Of a stretch of 64,000 bases of DNA, positions 62,255 through 64,000 are shown piece by piece. The notes under the pieces are model-generated. The model did no database searches. It was given only the letters and a program-made list of their open reading frames with translations, and was not told the DNA's origin. Within the stretch, counting starts at the first letter, position 1; every line of letters starts with the position of its first letter. Origin of the DNA: Maribacter polysaccharolyticus (GTDB taxonomy: Bacteria; Bacteroidota; Bacteroidia; Flavobacteriales; Flavobacteriaceae); assembly GCF_028882255.1 (NCBI RefSeq), contig NZ_JARBUY010000004.1, forward strand, positions 322,328 to 386,327, in the 5' to 3' direction. The position numbers and the translations under genes are program-made.

Positions 62255-62929
62255 TTATGATTTAAGTATACTGAAAACAAGATGTTGAAAATAAGCCGTG
62301 GTGTCATTGGTGCCATGACAGTCGGTCAATGAAGGAAAATGATCCTTAAGGAAATACTGGTGTAAAGACCCTTCCAAAATGGTACTGCCTAGACTGGCTG
62401 CATAGGAATAATCAGGATTAATCGCTTTGATCATATCGCTTATGCGATTGACCAATCTTTTGTAAATCGAAAAATAACCGTCTTTATTCTCCACATCGAC
62501 CTTTTGGGTCAAATACGATTTGGAATTCTCGTTAATCACGATTTTGTTCAATAACACCTCGTTTATATGTGAAAATGCCGAATCTTCCTCTGTACCTTTG
62601 GTAACGATTTCAATCGCTTTTTTCAATTTCTCATTGGGATTTTCAATACTATTGGTGGCAAAAACCAATTGATACTCCAGCCATCCCCAATACCAAGAGG
62701 TCAGGTAGAGCAATAATTTATGTTTATTTTCGAAATAGCGATATATGGAACTCTCGTTGGAAGAAATCCTACTCCCCAGTTTTTTAAATGTAAAACTCTC
62801 AAAACCCATCTCATGGATCATCAGGATACTTTCCCCTACAATCCGCTTTCCCAAATCTGAAGAGTCTGGGTCCTTAACATAGATTTTTTCGTTGATGATG
62901 ATCTTTATCGATGGTAATAATCGATCCAT
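62255..62929 (-). CDS. TetR/AcrR-family transcriptional regulator
   Basis: A 224-residue regulator. The DNA-binding helix-turn-helix is FTFKKLGSRISSNESSIYRYFENKHKLL-type and lies near residues 46-75; the first 28 residues before it are extra. The C-terminal ligand-binding part is helical and has no assigned ligand. It is the first gene of the export operon, 5 bases before the ABC gene, and probably represses its own operon through the palindrome at 62961-62973. Confidence 0.9.
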   Translation of the reverse strand: MDRLLPSIKIIINEKIYVKDPDSSDLGKRIVGESILMIHEMGFESFTFKKLGSRISSNESSIYRYFENKHKLLLYLTSWYWGWLEYQLVFATNSIENPNEKLKKAIEIVTKGTEEDSAFSHINEVLLNKIVINENSKSYLTQKVDVENKDGYFSIYKRLVNRISDMIKAINPDYSYAASLGSTILEGSLHQYFLKDHFPSLTDCHGTNDTTAYFQHLVFSILKS

Positions 62930-62952
62930 ACCTCCCCTTTTTAAATGAAGAT

Positions 62953-62973
62953 CAAATATAATAGTATTACTAT
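62953..62973 (-). promoter_or_regulatory. tetR promoter -7 box with adjacent palindromic operator candidate
   Basis: On the minus strand TATATTTG (62960-62953) is a full -7 match 23 bases before the tetR ATG. Immediately upstream is ATAGTA-T-TACTAT (62961-62973), a perfect 6-bp inverted repeat around one base. It sits in the spacer between the -7 and the expected -33 position, where a bound TetR dimer would block RNA polymerase. No clear TTTG is found at -33. Confidence 0.5.
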
Positions 62974-63168
62974 CACATTGTGGTTGTTTAACTATTTTTT
63001 AACGCGTGTAAAACCCTCTTTTTTCAGGTTGGCAATTTAAAAGGACGAATCCTATGTGTATCGAAAAAAAAGGCCACTTAAAGTACGAATATCCGAAATC
63101 CCAAAATGGCCAGGATTGACGGGCATGATTTAAATTATTCCATATCTTTAAGGATAAGATATCAAAAA

Positions 63169-63732
63169 ATGGAAATACATAAATGTGGATGGTGCGTGGG
63201 AGACGAACTTTACGAAAGGTACCACGATGAGGAATGGGGCGTGCCCGTTCGCGATGATGCTACCCTATTTGAATTTTTGATCTTGGAGACTTTCCAGGCC
63301 GGACTCAGTTGGATTACCATTTTAAAAAAACGTGAAAATTTCAGGGCAGCGTTCGACAACTTCGATCATACTAAAATTGCGAGATACGATGAAGCAAAAA
63401 TCCAAACCCTCCTACAAGATCCGGGTATCATTCGAAATAAATTAAAGATCAGGGCCGCCATTACCAATGCGCAGGCTTTTATAAAGGTCCAGAAAGAATT
63501 TGGAAGTTTCAGCAACTATTTCTGGGGCTTTGTCAATGACCAACCGATCATTAACCGCATTGAAAATTATAAGGAGGCCCCGGCTACGACAACACTCTCG
63601 GACACCATCAGTAAAGACCTGAAGCAAAGGGGGTTTAAGTTTGTCGGTAGCACGGTGGTTTATGCCCATATGCAGGCAACCGGCATGGTCAATGATCATG
63701 AAATAGGATGTTTTAGATATAATAAGGTTTAA
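63169..63732 (+). CDS. tag: DNA-3-methyladenine glycosylase I
   Basis: A 187-residue base-excision repair enzyme that removes 3-methyladenine. The N-terminal KCGWCVGDELYERYHDEEWG carries the zinc Cys and the substrate-pocket Glu of the Tag family; the C-terminal HEIGCFRY gives the second zinc pair; LILETFQAGLSW near residue 42 is also conserved. The frame extends to 63106, but MEIHKCGWC at 63169 is the family start. It stands alone, divergent from tetR. Confidence 0.96.
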   Translation: MEIHKCGWCVGDELYERYHDEEWGVPVRDDATLFEFLILETFQAGLSWITILKKRENFRAAFDNFDHTKIARYDEAKIQTLLQDPGIIRNKLKIRAAITNAQAFIKVQKEFGSFSNYFWGFVNDQPIINRIENYKEAPATTTLSDTISKDLKQRGFKFVGSTVVYAHMQATGMVNDHEIGCFRYNKV

Positions 63733-63795
63733 TGAATGTCCGTTAACCAAGGATAGGATTAGTTTCCATATTCCTTACTTAACACCAAGTACGTG

Positions 63796-64000
63796 ATGTA
63801 TAAACCAATACCCCGATCCTTATTGAAGGTTATGCTCTTATTGTTTTTAGGAACACAGCTATGCCAAAGTCAAGTTGGCTATGAACGTGAATATCGGATA
63901 AGGAAATCCCAATTTCCGACCTTGGCAGTGGATTATATGTTGATTGGTCACAAAATCAATAAAAAACGCTACTACAAAGAGGTAGACAGCCTCGGCCCCA
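63796..64000 (+). CDS. Secreted protein of unknown function (partial, 3' end outside window)
   Basis: An open frame from the ATG at 63796 runs off the window end after 68 codons. It has a hydrophobic signal region (LLKVMLLLFLGTQLCQSQ, cleavage about residue 26) and then a basic stretch (REYRIRKSQFPTLAVD). Too little remains to name a family. It starts 63 bases after tag on the same strand. Confidence 0.5.
   Translation, partial: MYKPIPRSLLKVMLLLFLGTQLCQSQVGYEREYRIRKSQFPTLAVDYMLIGHKINKKRYYKEVDSLGP

Noticed and set aside
1-64000. tRNA, rRNA, prophage, insertion sequence or CRISPR elements
   Set aside because: Scanning intergenic DNA by eye showed no cloverleaf-like sequence, transposase, integrase, phage structural gene or repeat-spacer array. 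A covariance-model search was not possible here.

Overview
The window looks like a chromosomal segment of a member of the Flavobacteriaceae (Bacteroidota), probably marine; the genus cannot be fixed from sequence alone. The reasons are: proteins with type A and type B sorting domains of the type IX secretion system (T9SS), which is largely confined to this phylum; Bacteroidota-type promoters (a TAnnTTTG -7 box, usually without an obvious Shine-Dalgarno); lineage families such as DUF4296, DUF4271 and DUF3098; and familiar flavobacterial neighbourhoods (ftsX-DUF3098-uppP-truB; GT2-dihydroorotase-DUF4296; DUF4271-hemD). No rRNA, tRNA, insertion sequence, prophage, integrase or CRISPR array was seen. 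Genes are closely packed and mostly housekeeping or catabolic.

Layout. 0-6 kb: a partial outer-membrane protein, a secreted class V PLP enzyme, a GntP-type permease, a RidA-like protein and an M19 dipeptidase, possibly a locus for D-amino acid or dipeptide use. 6-14 kb: a HEPN-domain protein and a redox island with pyruvate:ferredoxin oxidoreductase (nifJ), a dicluster ferredoxin and a two-gene 2-oxoacid:ferredoxin oxidoreductase. 14-24 kb: a GH3 glycosidase lipoprotein, an eight-haem c-type cytochrome with TPRs, a secreted unknown, a PIF1-like helicase with a C-terminal helix-turn-helix, and a penicillin/AHL-acylase-type lipoprotein. 24-34 kb: a TPM protein, an ABC exporter, nifU-C/mrp for Fe-S assembly, an amidase lipoprotein, a trmB-lysE-atl operon and a PhoB/PhoR-like two-component pair.

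34-47 kb: two tandem mini-proteins consisting only of a signal peptide and a T9SS sorting domain, a LuxE-like acyl-protein synthetase, tyrS, a sugar-nucleotide-epimerase-like SDR, DUF4296, dihydroorotase, two polyprenyl-linked glycosyltransferases, DUF4271, hemD, DUF423, a saccharopine-reductase-like enzyme with an Lrp/AsnC regulator, and a zinc metallopeptidase. 47-57 kb: ald, leuS, a T9SS type B secreted protein, then ftsX-DUF3098-uppP-truB and a TonB-like protein. 57-64 kb: a thioredoxin-fold protein and an export operon tetR-ABC-hlyD-tolC transcribed leftward, then tag and the start of a secreted unknown.

Most of the window is ordinary core genome. The observations that most merit follow-up are: the export operon whose ABC subunit has lost the consensus at every ATPase motif, with a palindrome filling the tetR promoter spacer; the pair of cargo-less T9SS sorting-domain proteins; the octahaem-HEAT-TPR cytochrome lipoprotein; and several genes whose -7 box lies only about 4 nt before the start codon, suggesting leaderless transcripts. 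I do not see compelling evidence for a wholly new defence or mobile system.
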